From Algiphilus aromaticivorans DG1253 (GTDB taxonomy: Bacteria; Pseudomonadota; Gammaproteobacteria; Nevskiales; Nevskiaceae), in contig NZ_JPOG01000001.1 in NCBI RefSeq assembly GCF_000733765.1, positions 3,482,501 to 3,546,500 on the forward strand: a stretch of 64,000 bases of DNA. The letters are read 5' to 3'. This document shows, one piece after another, positions 8,924-17,897 of this stretch. The position numbers and the translations under genes are program-made. Each line of letters starts with the position of its first letter. Within the stretch, counting starts at the first letter, position 1. The notes below the pieces were generated by a model. That model was not told the origin of the DNA. It saw nothing but the letters and a program-made list of their open reading frames with translations, and searched no databases.

Positions 8924-10033
8924 ATGATTTGCCTACATTCGAAAAACGCTTTGAAGTTGTTGTCCACCCTGCTCATTGGCTCGTCATTGGCGGTAGCGCC
9001 GATGGGCTATGCACAGGAGGGCGCCGAGAACGCGGCGGCCGCTGAAAAAGCCAAGGCCGGGCCCGGCGCGCTCGACGAGATATCGGGCAAGGGCCGTGTG
9101 ATCGCCGAGGGCGTCCGTCAGGAACGCTTTTTCGGTATGGATTTTCTTGGCGATCAGGGCATCGTCGTCGGCAATTTCGGCCAGGTGATGATCACCGAAG
9201 ATGGTGGTGAAACCTGGGTCGAGGAAAAAGCGCCCACCGATCTCGCGCTATTGGCCGTAGCGCTTCACGAGGGTGGCGCGATCGCTGTGGGGCAGCAGGG
9301 CTTGGTGCTACTGCGCAGCCCGGACGGCGAATGGCAGGAGGTCTCCGTAGATACCGGGGAGCGCTTGCTGAATGTGGCCGCCAACCGGGACGGTGAGGCG
9401 GTCATCGTGGGGGCCTTCGGCACGCTGTTGGCGTCTTCGGATGGCGGCCGCAACTGGGCAAACGTCGCGCCGCAATGGGCCGAGCTCGCGGCATCCGCGA
9501 ATGTGCCCGCCGACACGACCGGCGCCACCGCCGAGCCCTCGATGTACGACGCCAAGGTGTTCGATGACGGCGTCATGCTCATCGCCGGTGAGCTCGCTTA
9601 TGTGCTGCGTTCCGAAGACGGCGGCAAGAGCTGGGAGTTTGCCAATTTCGCGGAGGCGCTTGCTAAAGGTGAGGAAGCGACGGCCTCTGCAGCCCCGACG
9701 ATCAATGACATTCAGGTGCGCGCCGACGGCACCGGCTTCGCGGTCGGGCAGTCGGGAGTTGTATTCAAGACAAACGATTCCGGTCGTAGCTGGAAGAAGC
9801 TGTCAACGCCCTTAACCGAGATCAACCTGCTCGCCGTCGCCAGCCGCGGCAGCGGCGCCGTCATTGCGGTCGGGATGCGCTCGGCAATATTCAGTGAGGA
9901 CGACGGAGAGAACTGGCAAACGCTGGAGGCTCTCGATCTTGATATCAACTGGTATAGCGCGATCCAAGTGGCGCCAGACGCCAGTCAGATGCTGGCAGTC
10001 GGGCACAGCGGACGCATCATTGGCTTGCAATAA
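8924..10033 (+). CDS. YCF48/BNR-repeat beta-propeller protein, exported
   Basis: 369 residues. A signal peptide spans about residues 1-30 (LLSTLLIGSSLAVAPMGYAQ). The mature part has repeated propeller blades with the Asp-box/BNR pattern (EDGGETW, SDGGRNW, EDGGKSW, NDSGRSWKK, EDDGENW), typical of YCF48-like photosystem II assembly-factor homologues (HCF136). In non-photosynthetic bacteria these are found beside RND/DUF1302/DUF1329 genes; their job there is not established. A scaffold joining inner-membrane pump and outer-membrane channel is a reasonable guess. It lies 75 bp after DUF1329 and 75 bp before DUF1302, within the same cassette. Confidence 0.88.
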   Translation: MICLHSKNALKLLSTLLIGSSLAVAPMGYAQEGAENAAAAEKAKAGPGALDEISGKGRVIAEGVRQERFFGMDFLGDQGIVVGNFGQVMITEDGGETWVEEKAPTDLALLAVALHEGGAIAVGQQGLVLLRSPDGEWQEVSVDTGERLLNVAANRDGEAVIVGAFGTLLASSDGGRNWANVAPQWAELAASANVPADTTGATAEPSMYDAKVFDDGVMLIAGELAYVLRSEDGGKSWEFANFAEALAKGEEATASAAPTINDIQVRADGTGFAVGQSGVVFKTNDSGRSWKKLSTPLTEINLLAVASRGSGAVIAVGMRSAIFSEDDGENWQTLEALDLDINWYSAIQVAPDASQMLAVGHSGRIIGLQ

Positions 10034-10108
10034 GACTTATTAATCGAGCGCGGGGATGGCAGGGGCCAGGCCGCCAAACGCAGCTCGCAACTGGAGGAGG
10101 GGTAATTC

Positions 10109-12142
10109 ATGACGAAGCAACATGTGATTGCAGCGGCAGTGGCTTTCGCGGGGCTGAGCGCCTGTGTCATTCCTGCACAAGCTCAGGAGTTCTACCCGCT
10201 TTCGCGGGTCCTGGAGGACATGAAGGTCAGCACGGCCATCCGCATCGATGCGGCGGCCCGGACCACGTCCGCGCAGAACTTCAATAACCAGGGGACCAAC
10301 TACTTCAACGACGTTTCCGTTGACCGACAGGCATTCGTGCCGCCGGGCGTGGCGGGGCTGCCGCAAACTCAGGGCAACGACTGGGCCATTCCGGTGCCCG
10401 GCTTCAACGATTCGTTCCGCCGTGGCGATCAGGTGCCGATCGACGATCCGGACATGAATCTGCTCCAGACGCGCATCGAGAGCGAGATGGAGCTCAACTT
10501 CTCCCGCTCGCTGCGCTTCGTTGCGCGAGTCCGCGGTGTCTACGATCCCGGAATCTACGACGATTTCGATGCGCGCAGCGTGTCAGGGGCGCAGGGCAGC
10601 GGCATCGTCGGCGGCGATCCCAACCTCTACGCGGGTGAGCCGAACTACATGGAGGCCATCGCGCCGAACGGCCGCAACATCAATCCGCTGGAGTTCTCGG
10701 GTCAGAACTACAACATCGACTTCCCGGCCTTGTTGTTCGAATACCGCACCCGCGGCTTGACCCTGCGCCTCGGTAATCAGCAGATCGCCTGGGGCCAGTC
10801 GATCGCCTTCCAGACCTTCGATATTCCCAACGGCCTCGATTTCCGCCGTCATTCGATTCTGGACCGGGCCCAGGAGGAGTTCAGCGACAAGCGCGTTCCC
10901 ACGCTCTCGCTGCGCGGAACCTATCAGCTGGGCCGGATGGTGATCGACGGCTTTGTCGGCAAGTTCCAGCCGACGATCCTGTCCAACCCGAACACGCCCT
11001 ACAACGTGATCCCCACGCAGTTTACGGTGCGCGAGGATTACTTCCGAGGCGGCTTCGACGAGAAGATCAACGGCGGCGTCCGCCTGAAGGCCGACTACAA
11101 CAATTGGGGCTGGCAGGCCATGGTGGCGTCGCGCTACAACCCGCTGGGCGCCTTCAGCTGGACCCGTAGTGGTGTCACGACGGATGTTGCCGACAATCTC
11201 TTCGGTGGGCTCGCGGCGACGTTATACGGCGTGAAGCGCCCAGGATGTGAAGGTTCCCAGAACCCGCGCAACGGCCCGCTGCCGCAGGCGCTGTGCCGCA
11301 ATTCCGGGAGCCTCGGCGAGGCCCTTTCAAAGACCCCCGTCGTGGCGGAAGCAGGCGGCGTCACCAGCGGGCGCGAGTGGTTCACCTATGCGGCCGAGGC
11401 CAAGCTGAACGGGCTCGAAGGCTGGAACGTGATGCTCAACGAGTTCCCTGATGCCTTCGATGTGTATCTGCGCGAAGCCGACAGTATGGAGGAGCTGAGG
11501 AACCAGCTGGATACGGTCATGTATGCCGCCGGCGGTGGCTATCGCGGCTACATCAATCGCGAGTATTTCCGAGAAGAAGTCTTCGGTCTCGGCGGTAAGT
11601 TCGTCACCACCAGCGACAACAGTCTCCTGAACGCGATCATCCTAAACGTGGAGATGCAGTACACGCCGGAGCGGGTCTTCACCGCCCCGACCCTGTCGAA
11701 CGATCATCTCAAGAGTGATGAGTTCATCGCGTCATTCGTCGCCGAAAAGTGGACGCGCTGGTCGGCGAAGTACCCGGCGGCCTACCTGGTCTTCCAGTAC
11801 CAGTTCCGCAGTGAAAGCGATCTGGTGGGCTTGAATCTGGATGGTTATGGTGGTGACGAGAACACCATTCCGGAAGGCATCCCCAACGCCAACTACTTCG
11901 TGCTGGCCGGCTTCCAGCCCACACCGGGCCGTACCTTCGTCTTCGAGTTCACCAGCCTCTTCGACGCCAGGGGCGGCATCCTGGTCCAGCCCCTGCTGAA
12001 GTGGAACATCGGCAGTGGCTTCAAGGCCGACTTCTTCTACAACTATGTCGACAGTGGCGTGTGGGGCAAGCGCAGCGAGTCGGTCTTCAGCAATGTCGAC
12101 TACGCGGACGAGGTCGCGGTGCGGTTGAGCTACTCCTTCTAG
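10109..12142 (+). CDS. DUF1302 outer-membrane protein
   Basis: 677 residues with a cleavable signal peptide ending near CVIPAQAQ (about residue 28). The body alternates short amphipathic strands and turns. The protein ends in VAVRLSYSF, with the C-terminal aromatic residue that targets beta-barrels to the Bam machinery. The family is DUF1302, large barrels of unknown substrate that pair with DUF1329. A good AGGAGGGG lies upstream of the ATG. In this cassette it is the probable outer-membrane passage for the same hydrophobic substrate handled by the RND protein. The direction (import of substrate or export of product) cannot be read from sequence. Confidence 0.9.
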   Translation: MTKQHVIAAAVAFAGLSACVIPAQAQEFYPLSRVLEDMKVSTAIRIDAAARTTSAQNFNNQGTNYFNDVSVDRQAFVPPGVAGLPQTQGNDWAIPVPGFNDSFRRGDQVPIDDPDMNLLQTRIESEMELNFSRSLRFVARVRGVYDPGIYDDFDARSVSGAQGSGIVGGDPNLYAGEPNYMEAIAPNGRNINPLEFSGQNYNIDFPALLFEYRTRGLTLRLGNQQIAWGQSIAFQTFDIPNGLDFRRHSILDRAQEEFSDKRVPTLSLRGTYQLGRMVIDGFVGKFQPTILSNPNTPYNVIPTQFTVREDYFRGGFDEKINGGVRLKADYNNWGWQAMVASRYNPLGAFSWTRSGVTTDVADNLFGGLAATLYGVKRPGCEGSQNPRNGPLPQALCRNSGSLGEALSKTPVVAEAGGVTSGREWFTYAAEAKLNGLEGWNVMLNEFPDAFDVYLREADSMEELRNQLDTVMYAAGGGYRGYINREYFREEVFGLGGKFVTTSDNSLLNAIILNVEMQYTPERVFTAPTLSNDHLKSDEFIASFVAEKWTRWSAKYPAAYLVFQYQFRSESDLVGLNLDGYGGDENTIPEGIPNANYFVLAGFQPTPGRTFVFEFTSLFDARGGILVQPLLKWNIGSGFKADFFYNYVDSGVWGKRSESVFSNVDYADEVAVRLSYSF

Positions 12143-12190
12143 GCTGCGGTGGTGCGTCCGTTGGGGCGGCGCATCACAAGGCGGCACCTG

Positions 12191-12228
12191 CTCCGGTCTG
12201 CTTCCCGTGGACCGGAGTCTTTCTTTAA
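12191..12228 (+). terminator. Putative rho-independent terminator/attenuator after DUF1302
   Basis: CTCCGGTC (12191-12198) pairs with GACCGGAG (12210-12217) across an 11-nt loop and is followed by TCTTTCTTT. It sits only 14 bp before the start of the second DUF1329, so it may attenuate rather than end transcription. Confidence 0.6.
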
Positions 12229-12241
12229 CCGCGGTGAAACT

Positions 12242-13609
12242 ATGGCAGCGATCAATACGAGCAGACGACGTTTCATGAAGTCGAGCGCGGGCGCGGCGCT
12301 GGGTTCCGGCGTGCTGGCGCCGCTATGGTCGGTGATCGCCAAGGCCGGTGATGTCACCAAGGCCTATCCGGACGAGCTGCTGTCCATCGACGCCTACACG
12401 AAGGGAAAGATCAAAACTGGCGACTACATAACGGCGGATAACGTCGATATCGTCAAGGACCTGATGGAGCCGGCCAAGTACGCGCAGGTCAAGGAAATGG
12501 GGCGCCGCCTGAAGGTGATCCCCACCACGACCGACTACATGAAGCTTGGGCCCTGGGAGTATCTGGAGGCCACGCTGAGCAATCGTGGGAAAGCGCGCTT
12601 CGACGACAAGAAGAACGTCGTCACCAAGGATGGTGAGCCGTGGATCGGGGGCAACCCATTCCCGGATGCCACTACGGCGCTCGAGCTCTTCGCCGGCCTG
12701 ACCATGAGCTGGGGGCGCCATGATTCGAGCGTCTATGCGGTCAAGGAGCAAGATGTTTCGAGCAGCGGGCATATCGATTACGAGTACGACGCGGTGTGGG
12801 CCGAGCTCATGCCCGTCGCGCGCACGGTCGTCGATCCCAAACCCTACTGGGAAGAGCACAAGGACAAGCTGCGCTTCAACTCGGTCATCATCCTGTCGCC
12901 GTCAACGGAGTCAGGCACTTCCTTCGTCAATATCTGGCCTTATGACCAGCACGAGTTCCCGGAACTGTTCGGCTACATCCCGGAGTTCCGGCGCGTTCGG
13001 CAGTATCCGACCAATCAGCGCTTCGAGCCGCTGATCCCCGGTTCGACGCTGTATCTTTCCGACGCTTGGGCGGCCGGCGACCCGCTTCATACTTGGGGTA
13101 ATTACAAGATCATCGGTCGACAGCCGATGCTGGCCGGCGTTTCCGGCGGCTGGAACAGTCAGCACCCGAACTGGGAGCACGGTCTGCACGGCGGCCCAGA
13201 GGGGCAGTCCTTCTTCGACAGTGTCGTCGAGTTGGTTCCCGAGGCGATCATCGCCGAGGCAGAGCCGACCGCCTTCACTCGAGCGCCCATCTCCAAGAAG
13301 CGTGTCTGGTTCGACGCACGCAATCAGATGCCCATCGCGATGGTTTCCTATGACCTCCAGGGCAAGCCGTTCAAGTCATTCGACGGTTGCTACAGCCTGT
13401 ATGACGATGGCGAAAACAAGGTTATGGATGGCAAGCACCCCTATTGGTCCTGGACCTACGTGCATGTCTACAACTTCAAGAGCAAGCGCATCACCCGGCT
13501 GGAGCAGGTGCAGAAGGTTGCTGGAAACCACCGAATGCGCGTGAACGATCCCACGATCTACGACGAATATTTAACGCAACAGGCCATCATGCGCCTCGGT
13601 CAGATCTAG
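12242..13609 (+). CDS. DUF1329 periplasmic protein, copy 2 (Tat-exported)
   Basis: 455 residues from ATG 12242. The N-terminus SRRRFMKSSAGAALGSG is a near-consensus twin-arginine signal (S-R-R-x-F-M-K). The rest is a full DUF1329 domain, collinear with the gene at 7460 (shared DVTKAYPDE/DLTKAYPDE, GKIK.GD, RFEPLIPG, HP.WSWTYV). Having two copies on either side of one DUF1302 barrel suggests paired or sequential carriers, or a heterodimer. The hairpin just upstream may lower its expression relative to the barrel. Substrate unknown. Confidence 0.9.
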   Translation: MAAINTSRRRFMKSSAGAALGSGVLAPLWSVIAKAGDVTKAYPDELLSIDAYTKGKIKTGDYITADNVDIVKDLMEPAKYAQVKEMGRRLKVIPTTTDYMKLGPWEYLEATLSNRGKARFDDKKNVVTKDGEPWIGGNPFPDATTALELFAGLTMSWGRHDSSVYAVKEQDVSSSGHIDYEYDAVWAELMPVARTVVDPKPYWEEHKDKLRFNSVIILSPSTESGTSFVNIWPYDQHEFPELFGYIPEFRRVRQYPTNQRFEPLIPGSTLYLSDAWAAGDPLHTWGNYKIIGRQPMLAGVSGGWNSQHPNWEHGLHGGPEGQSFFDSVVELVPEAIIAEAEPTAFTRAPISKKRVWFDARNQMPIAMVSYDLQGKPFKSFDGCYSLYDDGENKVMDGKHPYWSWTYVHVYNFKSKRITRLEQVQKVAGNHRMRVNDPTIYDEYLTQQAIMRLGQI

Positions 13610-13664
13610 GCAGGAATATCTCCGGGCGCTTAGGCCTCCGTCTAAGCAGACAGCACACAGAGCC

Positions 13665-14372
13665 ATGAAACAGATCTTCGCGGTTTCCAGCGTATTGGTA
13701 GGTCTGGCATCGCAGGTGCTGCTGGTCGCCTTCCTGCTCGATTTCACCCCGGTGGGGATCAATCGGGGCGAGCCCCCGATGCCGTGGCTCGCGATCGTCA
13801 ATAACGTGGCGCTGCTCGCGCTTTTCGCGCTTCCGCACAGTCTGATGGCGCGACCGGCTTTCAAGCGCCGGTGGCGTCTTCTGGTGCCGGATGCCATCGA
13901 GCGTTCCGCCTACATCTTCGTCAGCGGAGCGCTTCTGGCGCTGCTCTGCCTCGCCTGGCAGCCGATGCCGACTCTGCTTTGGCAGCTCGATCACGAGCTA
14001 GCCCGGGGAGCGCTGCGCCTTCTGTTCGCGGCTGGCCTCCTGGTTCTCGCCTGGTCCATTTTCAGTATCGATGCCCTGCATTTTCACGGTCTGAAGCAGG
14101 CATTCGGTCGGCGTGACGATCCGCCGTTCGCCATGCGTGGCCCCTACCGCTACGTGCGCCATCCCATCCAGAGCGGCCTGATCGTCGCCCTGTGGGCCAC
14201 ACCGGATATGACGGCCGGGCATATGCTGTTTGCAAGTGTGCTGACCTTCTACAGCGTCACCGCCTCATTGATGCTCGAAGAGCGGGATTTACGCTCGGCT
14301 ATTGGCGATTCCTACCGGGAATATCGAAGCCGGGTGCCGGCCTTCATTCCCGCGCTACGGCGGCGCGGATAG
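13665..14372 (+). CDS. NnrU/isoprenylcysteine-methyltransferase-like membrane protein
   Basis: 235 residues with about six hydrophobic helices. The signature RGPYRYVRHPIQSG (about residues 161-174) and C-terminal LMLEERDLRSAIGDSYREYR are characteristic of the NnrU/ICMT/MddA superfamily, integral-membrane S-adenosylmethionine-dependent methyltransferases. Family members methylate isoprenylcysteine, methanethiol or phospholipid headgroups; the substrate here is not predictable. Last gene on the + strand of the RND cassette, 55 bp after DUF1329 copy 2, so probably co-transcribed. It could modify the transported lipid or simply be a passenger. Confidence 0.75.
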   Translation: MKQIFAVSSVLVGLASQVLLVAFLLDFTPVGINRGEPPMPWLAIVNNVALLALFALPHSLMARPAFKRRWRLLVPDAIERSAYIFVSGALLALLCLAWQPMPTLLWQLDHELARGALRLLFAAGLLVLAWSIFSIDALHFHGLKQAFGRRDDPPFAMRGPYRYVRHPIQSGLIVALWATPDMTAGHMLFASVLTFYSVTASLMLEERDLRSAIGDSYREYRSRVPAFIPALRRRG

Positions 14373-14417
14373 CGCGGCGCCGCATTCAGGAATCCGCGCC
14401 GGCGGCTGCAGCACACC

Positions 14418-14771
14418 TTAGCGCGTGAAGGTCGCCAGATAGAGCAGGCAGAGGCCAAGGACCCCAACGCTACCGTGCCCGAGCGCCAACCAGACCGGAG
14501 CCCGGCCCGGCATCAGAACGCGGAAGAAGAGCATTCCGCCGACGAAGCCCCCGATAAAGACCACAAGTGCCCACCAGGCCAGCGCCGGGAGCGCGTCGCC
14601 AAGACCGAGATTCACGCCGAAGAGGAGCGCCAGACCGGCGAGCGCCGCCATGCCGTGGGCCGTGCCCAGCCATCCCGGAATCGTGACGCCCGTCGCCATG
14701 AGCGCGGTTAGCCCGGCGCCGCCTGTCGCAATCGCGGCGAATACCCAGAAGCAGATCTGCAGCCAGTCCAT
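14418..14771 (-). CDS. Small four-helix membrane protein, unknown
   Basis: 117 residues, almost entirely hydrophobic, with four predicted membrane helices (near residues 5-28, 32-54, 62-85, 91-113). The start at 14771 has a good GGGAGG 6 nt upstream, which supports it as a real gene. It is convergent with the NnrU-like gene and divergent from the MalT-type regulator at 15035. I do not recognise a family; it looks like a general small DUF membrane protein. Confidence 0.65.
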   Translation of the reverse strand: MDWLQICFWVFAAIATGGAGLTALMATGVTIPGWLGTAHGMAALAGLALLFGVNLGLGDALPALAWWALVVFIGGFVGGMLFFRVLMPGRAPVWLALGHGSVGVLGLCLLYLATFTR

Positions 14772-15034
14772 GTTCGTCCTCCCGAAGGTTTTCTATTGAG
14801 TCGTTCTTCAGTGTCCTACGGGTCGGCCGCATTCGGTCCCAATCTATCGTCTAGGCCGGCAGGCCGATGTAGCGCGAAGCACCCGACCGTGGCTCCAGCG
14901 ACAACAAGGCAAAGCGGGTCTCGACGCGGCGGGTTGAGCTTAGGAGAAATGCGCTCTCAGAGGACTGTGGGGCGTAAACTGGCCGGACCAAGAGCCGCGC
15001 GCATGCGACAGACGCGGCCACAAGGAGGATGACG

Positions 15035-17758
15035 GTGAGCACGATAGCGCCCTGGCGGCGAGAGCCGCCGGAATTCGCCTTTGCGGTGGTTCGAACCGCC
15101 GCAGTGGTGCCTCTATTCGAGACATCGGCGTTGCCGGCCCGAGTGCTGTCGGTGACCGCGCCGACCGGCTACGGCAAGACCGTGCTCCTCACCGAACTCT
15201 ATCGACACTTGGCAGGCGTCGGGCTGGAAACGATCTGGATCAGCCTGGACGAGCGCAAGCACAGCACCGAGGACGTCATACAGCTTCTGGAGGCGGCGCT
15301 GGTCGCGGGCGCGGGCCAGCGCGACCTCAATGTGGCGCTGCACGAGAGCGGCGTCCCGGTCGAACGGCGCGTGGAGGCACTGCTCGAAGCCCTCTCGCTG
15401 CTGTCCGACTCGGCCGTGCTCTTCATCGACAACATCAGCTACTGCGAGGACGAGACGCTGGGCCGGCTTCTCGATGCGCTGGTCTTCCAGACGCCGTCGT
15501 GGTTCTCGCTGGTGCTCGGCGGCACGCACGAGCCGCCGCTCAACACCACCCGCGCCAAGCTCGAGGGCAAACTCAAGCAATTCACCTATCGCGATCTTTC
15601 CATGAAGGCCAGGGATGTCGCGAATGTCCTCGGGGAGGATCTCTGCGCGCGCCTCGCTCCGGGCGCGGTCGATCAGATCGCCCAGCGAAGCGAAGGCTGG
15701 CCGGCCGCCGTCCGGCTGATGCAGATCATCCTTGCCGATGCCGACGATCCGGAAGCTACGCTGGCGCGTTTCTCGGGCTCGGACGAGGACCTCGCCGCGA
15801 TGCTGAACCGGCAGGTGCTCACGGTCTTCGACAAGTCGCTGCACACCTTCCTGCTCAAGATTGCCGGCTTGCGCAGCTTTTCGGCCGAACTCTGCGAAGC
15901 CGCAACCGGCGACGACAAGGCGGCACAGCATGTCGCGGAGCTGGTGCGGCGCAACCTTTTCGTGATCCCGCTCGATCGCAACCAGCGCTGGTACCGCCTG
16001 CACGGCCTGTTCCGCGAGTTCCTCGGCGACGAGGCGCGCCGGACCTTGTCCGATGCAACCCGCAAGGGCATCTGGCTGCGCGCGGCGCAATGGTGCGAGC
16101 AGGAGGGCGCTCTGTCGGACGCCATGGCCTATCTGCTCGCAGCCGGGGAAAGCGCGAAGGCGGCCGCGCTTGTGGATCGTGTCGCCTCGCGCTTCGTCCG
16201 GGACAACGGCGATCTGCACAAGTACATCCAATGGGTGGAGCAGCTCCGCGAAGCGGGCCACGAGCTCGGTGCGGAAGTGGAGTTCTGGTACGTCTGGGCG
16301 CTGGTCTTCCATCACCGGTACGACTACGCGCGCTTGCAGCTGGAGCGTTTCAAGGCGCGCATCGCCGCCCGATCCGGCGAGGCGCTGGCCGATGCCGACC
16401 TGCAGCGTCGCATCGGGATCCTGACGACGAGTATCGACACCTACACCGATCACCTCGACGACGCCCGCAAGGCGGCAGACGACTGGCTGGCACAGCGCGA
16501 TGCCGACGACCCCTTCGACGTCGCCACGGTTGCCTGCGTGGCGTCCATCCACGCTTCCGCGGAGCTGGATTTCGCCGCCGCGAACGGCTATGTCCGTACC
16601 GCCCAGGCCAGCATCAAGCAGGCGGACAGCGATTACGGCAAGGCGTGGGCGGGTGTCCTCGCCAATCTGCCCCGGATCCTGCAGGGCGAGTTCGCCGACG
16701 CGGGCCAAGACCTGAACGCGGTACTGAAGGGGGCGCGGTCGCAGCTCGGCGAGCGCACGGGCATGGCAGGCACGCTGGCACTGGCCACCGCCCTCTGCGA
16801 GATCGAGTGCGGCGATGACGCGGCTGCCGAGCAGCTGCTGCGCGACGGCCTGTCACGGGCGCACAGTCACGGCATTCTGGATACGGCGTCTCTTGGACTC
16901 GAAGCCGCCGTCAAGCTGTGGGGCGGAAGCGATCACGGGCAGCGCATTTCCATCGCGGAGCTGCGCGAGATTGCCGCCGGCTACCCGCCGCGCCTGGCGG
17001 CCATGCTTTCCTGCTATCTGGTGCAGCGCTTGTTGCGGCTCGGGCGGAGCGAGGATGCGCGCCTGGAGGCCATGAAGATCGGTCTCGGCACCAACGGAGA
17101 AGGCCGCAAGCCGCCGGAGGCACTGCTCGTCAACGAGCGCGGGCGCGTTCTGTACGCGATGACCGAGCTCGAGCTGCTGCTCCACGAAAGCCACTTGCGG
17201 CAGGCCGAAGCGCAGGCCCGCGAACTCGCCAAGTCGGCCCGCGACGGGGCGCGCTGGGGGCAGCTGGTGGAGCTGGAGCTGATCCAGATGCATATCGCGA
17301 TCTGGTCGCACAATCCCTCGCCCGCGGCCAGTCACTTCACCCGCGCGATCCATCTGGCGGCCAAGCGCCGCATCATGCGTCCCTTCCTCGACCGCATCGA
17401 GCTGGTCGCCGGCCTCGTCAACGAGACCAAGCCGCAGAGCTGGGGCTTCACCCAGAACGAGGAGTGGCAGTTTTTCACCCGGATCTGCGAGCGCCTGCCC
17501 AGCGCCAACAGCGCGATGGCGGAGCAGCTCGAATCCCTGGATGTCGAGACCCAGTTGCTCGAAAGCCCGACCGCGCGCGAGATGGAACTGCTGGCGCTGA
17601 TCGAGGCCGGCCTGTCGAACCAGCAGCTCGCCGACCGCCTCTCGGTGTCGGTCTCCACGGTCAAGTGGCACCTCTACAACCTCTACGCCAAGCTCGGGGT
17701 ATCCAGCCGCTCGGCGGCGGTGGCCAAGGCGCGTGCGCTGAATCTGCTGACGCGCTAG
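15035..17758 (+). CDS. MalT/AlkS-type LuxR transcriptional regulator
   Basis: 907 residues from GTG 15035, preferred because AGGAGG (15023-15028) is 6 nt upstream, whereas ATG 15029 abuts it. Walker A APTGYGKT is at about residues 42-49, with a Walker-B-like AVLFIDNIS near 128. A long helical TPR-like middle follows, then a C-terminal LuxR helix-turn-helix (TAREMELLALIEAGLSNQQ to VSVSTVKWHLYNLYAKLGV). Such regulators bind an inducer and ATP, oligomerise and activate transcription; AlkS for alkanes is the best-known catabolic example. It lies directly upstream of the XylM/XylA-like monooxygenase genes on the same strand and probably controls them. Confidence 0.92.
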   Translation: MSTIAPWRREPPEFAFAVVRTAAVVPLFETSALPARVLSVTAPTGYGKTVLLTELYRHLAGVGLETIWISLDERKHSTEDVIQLLEAALVAGAGQRDLNVALHESGVPVERRVEALLEALSLLSDSAVLFIDNISYCEDETLGRLLDALVFQTPSWFSLVLGGTHEPPLNTTRAKLEGKLKQFTYRDLSMKARDVANVLGEDLCARLAPGAVDQIAQRSEGWPAAVRLMQIILADADDPEATLARFSGSDEDLAAMLNRQVLTVFDKSLHTFLLKIAGLRSFSAELCEAATGDDKAAQHVAELVRRNLFVIPLDRNQRWYRLHGLFREFLGDEARRTLSDATRKGIWLRAAQWCEQEGALSDAMAYLLAAGESAKAAALVDRVASRFVRDNGDLHKYIQWVEQLREAGHELGAEVEFWYVWALVFHHRYDYARLQLERFKARIAARSGEALADADLQRRIGILTTSIDTYTDHLDDARKAADDWLAQRDADDPFDVATVACVASIHASAELDFAAANGYVRTAQASIKQADSDYGKAWAGVLANLPRILQGEFADAGQDLNAVLKGARSQLGERTGMAGTLALATALCEIECGDDAAAEQLLRDGLSRAHSHGILDTASLGLEAAVKLWGGSDHGQRISIAELREIAAGYPPRLAAMLSCYLVQRLLRLGRSEDARLEAMKIGLGTNGEGRKPPEALLVNERGRVLYAMTELELLLHESHLRQAEAQARELAKSARDGARWGQLVELELIQMHIAIWSHNPSPAASHFTRAIHLAAKRRIMRPFLDRIELVAGLVNETKPQSWGFTQNEEWQFFTRICERLPSANSAMAEQLESLDVETQLLESPTAREMELLALIEAGLSNQQLADRLSVSVSTVKWHLYNLYAKLGVSSRSAAVAKARALNLLTR

Positions 17759-17897
17759 CGGGCCGACGCGGCAGCGCCCGCCGTGACCGGCCGCCCCGAT
17801 GACCAAACTAAGGGTTGGGGAAGCGCCCGGTGCGCACACGCACCCTCGGTCTCGACATTCCGAATGGCCCGCGCCGAAACCGGGCCTGGAGCGAGAC

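Noticed and set aside
15113-16708. 531-codon minus-strand frame over the MalT-type gene
   Set aside because: Antisense shadow; the + strand carries Walker A and LuxR domain.
17804-17821. CT-N12-AG-like sequence before the XylM-like gene
   Set aside because: It lacks the ACTAC/GTAGT arms and the CCTA element 20 nt downstream, so it is not counted as a regulon site.
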